Source of the DNA: Mesorhabditis belari
Taxonomy: Eukaryota > Nematoda > Chromadorea > Rhabditida > Rhabditidae
Length of the DNA: 64,000 bases
Direction: 5' to 3'
Assembly: GCA_958450365.1 (NCBI GenBank)
Contig: CAUEEP010000740.1
Coordinates: 2,173,501-2,237,500 of the forward strand
Shown here: in pieces, positions 11,309 to 22,150 of the stretch
Layout of the letters: each line of letters begins with the position of its first letter
Position numbering within the stretch: position 1 is the first letter of the stretch
Notes under the pieces: model-generated
Database searches by the model: none
What the model saw: the letters and a program-made list of their open reading frames with translations, nothing else
What the model was told of the DNA's origin: nothing
Translations under genes and position numbers: made by a program

Positions 11309-14300
11309 ATGGTGGAGAACGATGAGGATCGACCGCCAACCCCACCCGAGGTTTATCAGGAAAAGATGTGTGGCGGGTTGGCGATTCCCGCATCATCCCC
11401 GTCAATCCCACTTCTTCCAAATGATGACCTTCGCAACAATCATTTTCTTCCCTCATTTCATCCATCCGATCAACTGAATCATCATGAGTTCATGCACAAC
11501 AATCGAATCAATCAACACCATATTGATACACTGGAAAATGAGGTGAAACACGGCCGAAAACTGGGTCTTTTATGAATCGAAATTTAGTGTACAAGGCTAG
11601 AAGAACAGTTGCGGATTGAGAGGGAAGAAAAAGGAGGATTCAAATGGAAGCACAGGCTGGTAGACGTTGTTAGAATTAGTCGGCTAACGAGTTTTGAATG
11701 CAAATTTCTAAGTGAATCCTTTAACATTCAAGCATTTGTTTTTGGATTCAGATTCAGTTTATAGTCGAGAAAGTATTGACTTTTAGGATGAGCTCACCCG
11801 TGAGATTTCCCAAGCCGAAGACATTTGGATTGGAAAGCTGAAGAGTGAGTAGTTTGAAATTTTCGATAAAAATTCGGAAACTGGATTTCAGTAGCGATGG
11901 AAGAGAGAGATCTTCTGAAACAGAAAGCCCTTGTGCTTGAGGAACAACTCGATGGATCGAGAGCTGATACGAATAGGTGAAAGAGATTAGGGTGTGTTCT
12001 AAAACGTGGCAACTTTTTGAAACCTACCGTAATCCTGTCTTATTGGCTTAATAGTTTTTATTTTATTTAATTACGTTTGGCCTTCAGGAACAGTCCCGGA
12101 CAAAGTTTGATCTATTAAAGTAGCTTGCTCTATTACAGTAGTTAGATCTCATCTTAGATCTTAAGATCGAGAAAGACATCGAGTCAAGCTGGTCTTTTGT
12201 AAGGAAACAGTTTTTAGAGAAGCAAAAAAGTTCGGCAATAGTGAGACTCGAACTTGAGAGCAAGAAACGCCACAGGTTCGGTAGTCTAGCAGTCTAGCAG
12301 TCTAGCAACTAGACCATCGAAGCACCAGTTTAGGAATCGTGTGGCGGCCTCATAAGAAGCTCGAAATTCAAGGTGATTTTCTATGCCAAATAAGCGAAGC
12401 GTTCTGCCAAAATTAAAAACAGATTTGAGATCCCCATGGCTGGCTTTATAAGATGGACTTGGTCTCAAGTCAAAAGGCCAGCTTGACGTGCCTTTCCCTT
12501 GTTAGAGCTACCGTAATCCTAATTCTAATTTTTATCCATGCTTCTACTTTCGGTATTTATCGGTATCCCTCATAGAACCAAACTAAAAGTAGATAGCTTG
12601 GAGAAGATTACGGTAGTTTTAAAAAACTTCCAAGTTTTAGAAAATATACTATTTGAGAGAAATCGAATTACGGTCTCTTTATGGTTATCGGTTTAATTTC
12701 AAACATCAAATGCTCACTTGATATGATTTCAGAGCGGTTGCCTATCGAATCGAATTGGAGGACAGTCGGCAACGATTGCAGACACAATATGATTCACTGT
12801 TGAGAGATTATGATGAGACGATGCTCGAGAGGAGTCATGTAAGTGGAAAATAACAAAAAAATTTCTGATTTCATTGATGATTTCAGGTTCTCGAGGAGAA
12901 CAACCGTTTGGCTGAGGAGAGGGATCGGTTAAAGCAAAATCTGAAAAATATAAATGGGCTGATGCAAGGACAACAATCGTCCAAGAATGACACCCAAATA
13001 CAACAGTTGCAGACGAAACTCGATCACACTCGGCGTTTGTTGCAATGTGAGTGATTCACAAATAACAATCAAATTTTAAATGACTCAAGAACTATTGATT
13101 GAGAAACTTAAACGGCACCGACATTGAGACTCTGAGATCTGTAGCGAAGTTTTAACTTTTACTACTGTAATCATTGTCTATTACTGTGGTATTATCTATT
13201 GTAACAACTTTCTATTTTCATCGATAAGCTAATTTAGTGAACATGCAAGAATCGGCGGCAGCAAACGTGCGAAGAGGAGAAACGATTGAAGAGATTGGAA
13301 GACTCAAGAGAAGAATCGATGCGCTCTGTGTGGTAAGTGAAGATAGAAAACTAACAACTATTGTAAATTCGATTGTAAATCCCGATAAATGTAAACAATT
13401 TTGTAAACGTAGAAAACTTTTCAACAAGCATAAGTCAACTTGTTTGTCAAATAAACTAGTGGATAATTTGCTAGCTCTGACACCAGGAAAGCAACAACAA
13501 GAATAAAAGAATGTATAAGAAAAAGTCCAAAGACAGTTGCTATTTTGACTTTGAAGCTAAATATCGACTTTACAGGAAAAGAGGATTTATGCGCTCGCTT
13601 GTTGACGGCGGAAGCGGAGAGGGAATCGGTGGCTGACATTTGGACAAGTCACGCTGTAGATATTACAATGGTGAGTAATATGGGTACTGAACTGCTTCTT
13701 TTTATACGTAAAGTAATGTAATAAAGTAAAGTAAGGAATGGTAGAGAAAGATTTCTGGAGAGGGGATTGAACCCTCTCGACCTTTTGCTTTCCGGAGAGA
13801 TGCTCTACCCACTGAGTTATCCAATTCTTGCCAGAGAAGAGAAGAAGAAATACAAAGAGGAAGAGCAAGGAAGAAGAGAAGACTTAAACTTTGTGAGCAG
13901 CAATATTGATAGTTACCTTTAGCCATTCCCAAAAACGAATCTCGGAATCATATTGGCGGGTGGTTCGACTCCGATCTACGTGAAAGAAGTTCATCCCGGC
14001 TCTCCGCTTGAGCACTCGATAAGGTTTTAAGCTTTGAATTACAGCTGTAAGCCGTATTTCAGACGATTCGATCACATTGTCTTGGTGAATGAGATCGATG
14101 TGACGGACATGGACATTCGATCTATTTACGATATTTTGAGGAATAGGTTGGATAATTTAACTGGTAATTGGCTGCGAATAGTCATTCTTACTATATATTC
14201 AGTCAAATTTTTCAGTCATCATCTAAAAATGGTGATCAGACGCCGGGCGAACATGCACCAAATACAAGAGGTCGTCATTGCCGGACATTCAGGTGAGTTA

Positions 14301-17300
14301 GCAGTTTGCCTAAGATATGATAACAAGTAGAGTAGTGCAAAATAAAAATCAAGTGATTTAGTAAGCTTACAATTTAAAAATCAAATCTAACTCTATCCAT
14401 CCATATCTCGACAATCGAAAGACTTTCAGATATCGGCTTGGAATTGGCCAATGGAGTCTTCGTGAATCGGGTTGAGCCTGGATCGGCAACGGATCGAGCT
14501 AAGTGAGCAAATTCAAAGAGAATATTAGGATTTAAGAAAGTCCACCATCTATTAATGGATTCAAAATCCTGCTCTAAAAATGTATGTAAATTTTAGATTG
14601 AGTGTCGGTGATCGAGTGATTTTCGTGAACGGAGTCCCGGTGGGCGATGCAAGGCAAGCCGAGGAGCTACTCAAGAGTGGGTTCAAAAAATTTTGAAATC
14701 TTGCAAAATGTATCAAGCTTAAATCTATAGTGTTAGATATTTAGTTACACGTTTTCCAGGCACAAACGGAGTGGCTCGTTTGGGTGTCTTGTTGGGCCGA
14801 CCTCGAGAGCAATCTCGATCCACTGCCTCGACGGAAAAGTCTTCAAAATCCGTTTTTCGAAGGTGAGTTTAAAATTTAGTATTCAAAGATACAGTACGAA
14901 TTTAAGACTTAGATAAAGTTGCCTTTTCCAGGTGCACGAGAAGTTATTTGGCGGTAGAGCTCCGACCAAAACGCGAGACATCATCGCCACGGCGAATATC
15001 GATCCTGATACGGTGAGTGGACTTGATTCTCTTGTTTAAAATAGGATAATAGGCTAAATTCATCACAACATTGACATAAAATCTAGCTCCATAAGTTTAT
15101 TTAGCTATAAATTAGCTTTAGCCTGGTGATTTCATGCGCCACGGATCGCTGCGCGTCCCAGCTCCGTCACCCCGTCAACAGCAATTGATTAGAACTGGAT
15201 CATTGAGGTGATTAGTGAAGTGGATCGAATTTTATAGGGAAACAATTAGGTTTCCAATCTGTGTTTAAAATAAAAATTGTCAAATTTGCTTGGAATTTAG
15301 AGCTCCATCCGGTGTGGGTCTGCAAAAGGAGTTGGTCGGGAAAATGGATCAATTCCGGCACTCGGTCGCCTCGTCGCCCGTTCACCCATCCACCGGATCA
15401 ACATGGCCAAAATTGATAGATGTAAGGGATCGGAAGCTAATAAAACATCTAATAAATCTAATAAAACAAGATACACTAAAATCTATTTAGCCAACGTCGG
15501 GTTTTCGTAAGCCGCTTCCCTCAAGACCGAGCGTTTTCCCGGTTTTCCCACCGCCCACCAAGCCCAGCCACCACCACAAAACAGAGGCAAGTCAAGTTTC
15601 TGAAAATTTAAACTAAAAACTGGTCTAGGTATTTGTATCAGCTTTAACCTTACCATCAGAGATGCTTTTGTTTTAGAATAGCCGAATAGCACAAAAGGTT
15701 AAAAGGTTAAAGGTTTCCCCAAAACGCTCACAACACAAGTTCTTTTATTGGTTGAGCCTGGGAATATAAAACATGGTTGGCATCGGGATTCAAACCCTGC
15801 ACCCCTCGCTTACCCTGGGCGCTATACCAATGAGCTACACCCACACGCCTGCGATCGCCGCCAGAGTAGGATGTTATGCCTTACTTTCAGCATAAGGTCG
15901 TCGCTCGTGATACGAGTACACAACGGATTCGCCATCGATGGCACCACAAATACATATAATGTTATACCAGCTATCTAAACAGAATTTAGAACCTTAACGA
16001 TAGTTTAAAGTAAATCGAATTTATAATTCTACGGTTTGTTAGTACAGAAAGAAAAGCCAAGGATACCCATTACAAAAACAATACAAAAGAGAAACATCAA
16101 ATCCCGAAAGAACGAGGATAAAACTCAAAACCCACAATTTCTTCCGAAAAACCAAAAAAGAAATTTGGGGAAGAGAATAAGACGAAAATGCAAACAGGAA
16201 CGTAATTTTTGAAGGGAACGAACTCGACCAGCCAATCTATAAGTCAATCTAATCTGTGTCTTGGCTTTGCTCATCCCAGAAGTTGTTTTTAGCTTTTTTT
16301 TAAATAGTAGAACAAGATACAAATGTACGACAACTCATCTTTTTTCAGTTGCCAAACCTGTTCCTGCACTTCTCCATCTCCATTCCCGGCTTCAACCTCA
16401 TCAATCGATTCTCCTCGATTGGCCTCTTCCACTCCGCGCCCTTCTGCCTCCACTCATGGGCATCGAGTCAGCGCTAATTTTAGGTAACGCTAGATTTGAA
16501 TCATGTTTAAGTCAAGATCAATCATTTTGTGATCGTTTCAATTCAGCGGCGCTCTCCCCAGCCTCCACCCTATCCTGGTCGCCGTCTCGATGCCTCACTC
16601 TCCTCAATTCTTTTTCTTCATCCAATTCAGTTCCCCATCCGTCAACCTCATCTGTCAATTATCAAATCAATAACTGTAAGCAGCTTTAAAAAAATGAATT
16701 AGCTGAAAAATTTTAGCGCCAAGTGAGACCGTTCTCTCCGAGTATGCGTCGGAGGCGATTCGACGGTTGACAAGGAGTCGAGATAGTGAATTTGAGCCCG
16801 GTTTAGATGATTTTTTTTCAAAATCAAGAGAGATTTTAGGTGACATAAGCTTGGAAAGGCATCCAGTGAGACAAAAGAAACACATGGATGAGGTCGTCTT
16901 TCAGCCATCGAAAGATCGATTCGAGCAAGAGACCGATGATGCGTTCCCTGTGGGCATATTTCCGCGATGGGTGCAGGTGTGTTTGATATTAAAGCTGTAG
17001 CAGCAAGTTTCAAATACTTCAATGATTTCAAATAGTTAAAGAATTCATCGATTACTAAAGCCTAAGGATTAGATTAGTTTGAAGTTCAAATATCTTAATG
17101 GCTCATCAACAGTGGTTTGTGAACCTTTACTCGGAAACTAATTGTGTCGTTATGATTCAGCACATTCTTCATTTGTTATTGGTAAAATACGTACCTTACT
17201 CACTATATCTAATTACCCGATCATTTGCTATAAATTTGTATACATTTGCTATCCCTAAATGCCTGCAGTACTCGCTTCAGGTTCCTCGACGAAATGTGCG

Positions 17301-20300
17301 TATTTGGGAGGGAATCTTTGTGGAATCGTGGCCGATTGTAATGTGGTGAATCCACAAAATCCGGATAATACGATCTATGTAATAATTGTATTTTGTGATT
17401 TTTAACGACGTTTTTAGGCGGGAGATCTCATTTTGGAGGTTGACGGAATGGATGTGAGAACGGCAACACTCGAGATTGCGACTGCTTATTTAACTGAGGG
17501 TGGGCTTAAGACTTGAGCAAAGAATCAAGCTACAGTATTGTCACTAAAAATATCATCAACATTTTATTAATATATAAAATTACAGGTACATCCGAATTGG
17601 TTGGTCTTTTCGTGGATGGTGGTGGTGATCGATTGGAGAAGATTCGAGCTGGAACTGATGGCGATGGGTGAGTGAAAGGGGAAAACATTACAATTCTGAA
17701 GGCCCGAGTGTTTCCTTCTCTTTCTTTCTTGTTTTTCCTATTACTTCTTGGGGGGAAAAGGCGCCGATAGCTCAGTGGTCGGTAAGCAGAAGGTCGACGG
17801 TTCAATTCCCCTCGCTCCAAATTCTTTGCCATTCATTTCTTTACTTTTTTACTGATTAATTTTAGATTTTACGTGAGAATCAACGTTGATCGAATTGGTG
17901 AGAATGGAGACGAGTTGGATATCAAAGCTGTATTTGATGTTTGTAGACTTTTAGAAAAAAGCTATTTCAGGGAGAGATTGTCTACGTGGACAACACTCTC
18001 TTCATGGGGCAAAAGGGGCGGTGGAGAGCGTGGAAAGTTGACAGGTGAGTAGAATGTAGAACAATCGACAGCTTCTATAAAACTTACATTTTCCATCGCA
18101 TTTTTACAGCTCTGTAAACGATTTCCCAATCAACCATAGATTCTGTATTCGAGAGAATTTTTTAAGAAACAGGATTTAAGCAAAACCTTTAGATTGTCTC
18201 ATTTAAAATGACTTATCTCGAAAACTAGCTGTATATCTTGAAAGCTTTCTTTTGCTGAATATCTTAAAAGATATTCTTAAAAATCTTAAAAGATCTTAAA
18301 AGATAAAGAAGGTTTTTCTAAGAAAGATATTCAGCTAAAGAGTAAAGCAAAAAATCAAATCAAACATTCATTGAAAACAATCCAAAAAGCAATTCGTGGT
18401 AATGTTTGGCATCCAGATAAGAACTACAATAAATGATTGAAATATTCAACTTATTGTATCCTATTTGCTTATTATCCAATCTTGTTTAAAGCCAAGCTTT
18501 AATTTCAGAGAAGGACGTCAGCGCCAGTGCGGAATCATCCCGTCAGCCGAGTTGGTGCACCGAGATCGAGGCAGACAAAAGGGACGCTACAACGCGCCAA
18601 AGGTAACGGATTCTAGCCGATTATAAAGAATTTAGTTAAAAACTATTAATTTATAAATAATCTATAAACAATTCTAGCTCACCCGTGGCACTCCGTCACT
18701 ATTGGGCGCGGTGAGAGCCGTTTACGAGCGAGTGGAACGGGTGGCCGCGTCGGAGAAGCGACCGATTCTCCTCGTTGGCCCGTACACGGCCCCATTCACT
18801 CAGACACTCCTTGACGATGCACCAAACAAGTAATATAATAATTAGATAATGAAATTGATTGTAAGGACTGATTGTAAGTAATCATTGGTTTTCTCAAGTA
18901 GTTCTCATAAAGCGCAACTCGTTGCGCTGGTCGTCGGCAAGTTTGAACGCGATTTGCACGTGTGAAATGAAAAGAGAAGGTGGTATTTGATATTCAGCTA
19001 AATGATAGTGGTACTTGTTGATCTTCATTTATATTTAAAGATCGAAATTAGCATTTATATAGACTGGAATGATTGCCAAAAATAAAAGTCTTTCCGAATA
19101 GATACGGGCACTACAAACACTTCTAACTTGCTTCAAATCTGCTGGATTGATATTATCTATAGCTCAAAAAGATAGAGAATCTCAAGAGCTTTTGAACGGA
19201 CTAAAGCACACCCAAAAATATCAATTCCTAAAGGAAGCTACAGTGGTTTGTAGCTTTCCGACTACCGCGAGCACGGTCCATTTCGAGTCAGGACTACAAA
19301 CCACTGTAACTTTCTTTAGCATTGATATTTATATATTATCCATTCGAAACCCCTTGAGATCCTCTATTTTTTGAGTTATGGATCATGTCAATCCGGCAGA
19401 TTTGAAGCAAGTCAGAAGTGTTTGTAGTGTGACAGTTCGTCATTTTTTGTAGTTTATAATGCCCATTTCTATTTCCGAGCTTATCCCCATAAAAAATTTG
19501 GATTGTAAACATTTGCAAAGAGCTTTGTGGACAAATGCTGACAAAACTTTGCAGTAGATCAAATAAAAGCTGATTTTTTCAGATTTACCCAATGCGTGGC
19601 CGAGTGTCGCGCCCTCTCTCAGTCCGAAGTGGAGCGAATGCTGGCCGCGGGGGAAATTATAGGTAAATGGATCACGAAAGGATTCTTCAAGGTTTACAAC
19701 TGGCAAAACGATTTCAAAACTCTTCCACGTTTATCATATTTTTGCTTGAAAAACGCTTGTGACAGGCCTGAGGCAAGTTCTGAGGCAGTTAGGTTTGCGA
19801 CAGGTAGTAGGGATTTCTTTCTTGGATCAAAGTGTCAAAACTCAATTAAAATATTGAAATTTCTTTTATCTAGGACTATCTACAAGCCTTGGATATCAAA
19901 CGTAAATCAGAATCTGTTTTGTACACTTGCAAGGCGACGTCGCGATCAGCTCTTCGACGTTGTATCGGTGGCGGCCTTGCAACAACAGATCGATCAGGGG
20001 TACTGTAAATTTGAGTCTTAATCTAAAAACAGAGCATTGATCTCCAGTTAAATACAAATCCAAACTTTTGATTCAATTCTTTTCAGGAACGCACTGTCTT
20101 TATCGACGTTTCCCCGTCGGCGATCAATCGTTTCCACGCGTTGCGCATCACCCGATCGTCATTCAGATAAAATTCAAGAACTCGAAACAAGTAATTTTAG
20201 AAATAATAAAGAAATAGAAATAAGGCTTGCTTTCTAGCAATAATATACAAAAATTTCTTCCAGATCAAAGAGCTATGCGACGAGAACGGGAGAAGATTCA

Positions 20301-22150
20301 GTCGAAAGCGGCGAAGGAATGGTTGGAGAGAGGGGCAAAATGAGGAGAGATTACTAGAGTCTCGATTGTCATCAAGCCACAGTTCTTGTTTCTCTCCACA
20401 TGTGGGTTTATATCAAAATCAACAATCATTCTAAAAGAACTCTAATTTACATTCTTCATTCTATTTTCAACTTTGCCTTAATGTAACGATTGGAAAGTAG
20501 CTTTCTCATTTTTCAAACTGAACCTGGGAAAATATTGGCACCAGATCTGGAGTAACTCCTAAAGCTAGGATCAACATTCCCGTACCGGATCCATTCAATC
20601 ATGGCCGATTCGCTAAGCGCCCTTTACCTTAGTCGGGAGATCAAGGGTCCAAGCCCGCCGGCTAGATTATTGGTTTTTCTTCCATATATTAGCTTGGAAA
20701 GGTCAAAGTGAAAATTTTTGCACTGTATTTTTATAAAAAACCAAAACACACATTTATTCAAGGTAATTTCCACTATTATCTATGATTCATTGCCATTTAT
20801 TAGGTAGAGCTCGGATTCCCATCACCCAGAAATTCTTCGGCTGCGCCTAGAGAAAATCGTCAAAGAAATCGCGGAGCCAATTTTCGACCTCGACACGATC
20901 TCCGAAGTGCTCCCCCATCGGGTTCTGCAGCCAGCTTCCGGAAAAAGATGAAAATCAGACCGATCCACTGCTTGTGTCTCCGATAGTTGATATAAAGTAC
21001 TCACTTCTCATCACCAGTAATCCGTGTGGAAGAAAGGTATATCTGTTGTACCGGGAGAGACTGTGAGTCGTTGCAATCTCATCACATCTGTGAGCACATG
21101 TGGAACCCACGCAACAATTTTCAAAACAAATGAACACCATTGAATAGAGATGGGTTATCACTGTTGTATGAGAGGCCTTTAATTGTTCTCCCAGTGCCCT
21201 GTTTGATTGTTTGTTGTCGATCCAGGAGCTCAGTTAGAGCCGCTTTAGTGAAGTCACTCACACTCCCACCCCTCGCCTCTTTCTCTAGGGAAAAGTCGCC
21301 TTTCTAGAAACGGTGGAAACATCTGTAAGCGGTTGTTAGACTAAATGAACTGGCCCATAAAAATGGTTAATCTCTCACAGAAAGGGTGGAATTTTTCTTG
21401 AAGTGGGGGGAAACAAGAGGACATGCAAAAGATGTTCCTTCGGTAGAGTCTCGGATGCCTTCAAAGAAAGATAAAAATAAAACAGAAAATACTAATATTC
21501 CATTTGGGTTTTTTTAGTAATCAATAGTTGAAGGGTGGTGTAAAAAAAAACCCTTTTTTATCGGAATGCTTTTGGTGCTGGGGAATACTGATAAGAAGAA
21601 AAGAAAAAAATTTTCACTTTGACCTTTCCAGCCTAATATATGGTTTTTCCCCTCCATTTAGGGCTTAGGGGTTGGGCTTGTGTATTTTTTGTACCAAATT
21701 ATTCGTTTAAATAAATGTATTATTTAATAATAGGGACTAGAATGTAGTAGTGCAGGTTTCTCTGTCTCTTTTCTAAAATAACCAGATCGGTATTCACGCA
21801 ATCAGTACTCATTTTCAGTAGCCAATACTTGGTCTATATATGTACTGTTAGTCAATATGCTTTTCATAATACAGTACTCATTACAGTAGTCAGTTAATAC
21901 TCGTCAATCTGGTCTTTTAATTGGGAGATCACTGAGAGGCTTAGGCTTAAGAAAAAGCTATAGTACGGTAGATTTCCCCAAGCGCAACCTAAGGAAAATG
22001 ATCAAGAAGATCGAGTCTAATCAAACGCCTCATCATCAATTTCAGCACGCCGTTCGCACTCTCGTGAAGCACGTCTGTCAACAAGTTGTCGCCCATGTGG
22101 AACACGAACAGCGGGAAAACCCCTGGGTGGCCTCACTTGCTCATCTTTGA
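11309..22150 (+). CDS. DLG5: DLG5-type MAGUK scaffold (coiled coil, PDZ, SH3, guanylate-kinase-like)
   Basis: Membrane-associated guanylate-kinase-like scaffold of cell junctions and polarity. Exons 11309-11564, 11602-~11659, 11787-11844, 11892-11976, 12733-12838, 12887-13046, 13238-13332 and 13576-13670 form a charged coiled coil. PDZ1 is 13923-14292 (LGIILAGG) and PDZ2 14430-14862 (VGDRVIFVNG). VHEKLFGGRAPTKTRD and Ser/Pro-rich linkers follow (14932-16976). A further PDZ lies at about 17280-17668 (YLGGNLCGIVADCNV, AGDLILEVDGMDVRTA). The SH3 is near 17866-18601 (FYVRINVDRIGENGDELDI, GEIVYVDNTLFMG). The guanylate-kinase-like part spans about 18679-20400 (RPILLVGPYTAPFTQTLL, LFDVVSVAALQQQ, VFIDVSPSAINRFHALRI). 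The last exon, about 22048-22150, gives VCQQVVAHVEHEQREN and the stop. Domain order matches DLG5; I see three PDZ domains, not four. Exons near 13576, 14862, 17280, 20152 and 20300 need one-base shifts. Introns hold a MITE, four or more tRNA-like modules and nested transposons. Confidence 0.85.
12181..12506. repeat. Partial inverted repeat enclosing a tRNA-like core, DLG5 intron
   Basis: GTCAAGCTGGTCTTTT near the left end is inverted as AAAAGGCCAGCTTGAC near the right end, which continues into GCCTTTCCCTTGTTAG. The same tail closes the larger inverted repeat at 40270-40836, so the two look like one family. Between the arms lie a tRNA-like module and a triplicated GTCTAGCA. Confidence 0.6.
12246..12328 (-). 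pseudogene. tRNA-like module (degenerate)
   Basis: On the minus strand a D-arm-like TCGATGGTCTAG is followed by three copies of TAGACTGC and a T-arm-like AAGTTCGAGTCTCAC. No standard anticodon arm forms, so this is tRNA-derived rather than a working gene. Confidence 0.5.
13751..13831 (-). pseudogene. tRNA-like module, DLG5 intron
   Basis: The minus strand has the A-box-like ATAACTCAGTGGGTAGAGC and the T-arm GAGGGTTCAATCCCCTC, whose 5 bp stem pairs perfectly. The anticodon region (CTCCGGAAAGCAAAAGG) does not form a 5 bp stem with a 7-base loop, so it is probably a pseudogene or SINE head. Confidence 0.6.
15766..15848 (-). pseudogene. tRNA-like module, DLG5 intron
   Basis: The minus strand has the A-box GTGTAGCTCATTGGTATAGC and the B-box GGGTTTGAATCCC at normal spacing. 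The anticodon arm does not pair properly. Both internal pol III promoter boxes are good; the tRNA itself is not. Confidence 0.6.
17763..17820 (+). pseudogene. Shortened tRNA-like module, DLG5 intron
   Basis: GATAGCTCAGTGGTCGGTAA (A-box) is followed after a short gap by GACGGTTCAATTCCCC (B-box). The total is about 58 bases because the anticodon arm is missing. Confidence 0.6.
19104..19467. mobile_element. Palindromic MITE, family A copy 1 (DLG5 intron)
   Basis: Begins GGCACTACAAACACTTCTAA and ends with the inverse TTAGAAGTGTTTGTAGTG-like sequence plus TTTGTAGTTTATAATGCCC. Internal parts (CTACAGTGGTTTGTAG against CTACAAACCACTGTAA) also pair. It is clearly homologous along its length to 47465-47853. 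Confidence 0.85.
20597..20688 (+). mobile_element. tRNA-derived SINE, 5' half (interrupted)
   Basis: The tRNA-like head (ATGGCCGATTCGCTAAGCG ... CCAAGCCCGCCGGCTAGA) and the start of the body TTCCATATA match the intact copy at 58837-59021. The body resumes at 21637 (TATGGTTTTT ... TTTAGGGCTTAGGGGTTG) after a 948 bp insertion. Confidence 0.75.
20689..21636 (-). mobile_element. Degenerate mariner element inserted into a SINE
   Basis: Inverted ends TTAGCTTGGAAAGGTCAAAG and CTTTGACCTTTCCAGCCTAA are flanked by TA on both sides, the mariner/Tc1 target duplication. On the minus strand mariner transposase pieces are readable: RITGDEKWVLYINYRRHKQW (first catalytic Asp region, about 21060-20965), SDFHLF (about 20960), then VENWLRDFFDDFL and PKNFWVMGIRALPNKWQ before a stop at 20787. 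The middle of the enzyme, including the second catalytic Asp, is deleted and frames are broken. Confidence 0.85.
20787..21165 (-). pseudogene. Mariner transposase remnant
   Basis: The catalytic-core TGDEKW motif joins directly to the SDFHLF region and then the C-terminal FF...F...GI..L..W pattern of mariner transposases, with a stop inside DDFL and at least one frame change. The segment between the first and third catalytic aspartates is missing. Cannot encode an active enzyme as written. Confidence 0.8.
21637..21722 (+). mobile_element. tRNA-derived SINE, 3' half
   Basis: TATGGTTTTTCCCCTCCATT, GGGCTTAGGGGTTGGGCTT and a TGTACCAAATTATT...AATAAATGTAT tail match the 3' part of the copy at 58837-59021. 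Continues the SINE broken at 20688. Confidence 0.75.

Noticed and set aside
20807..20951. Plus-strand exon-like frame (EKIVKEIAEPIFDLDTISEV) considered as an extra DLG5 exon
   Set aside because: It is exactly antisense to the mariner transposase C-terminus on the minus strand and lies inside the TA-flanked insertion.
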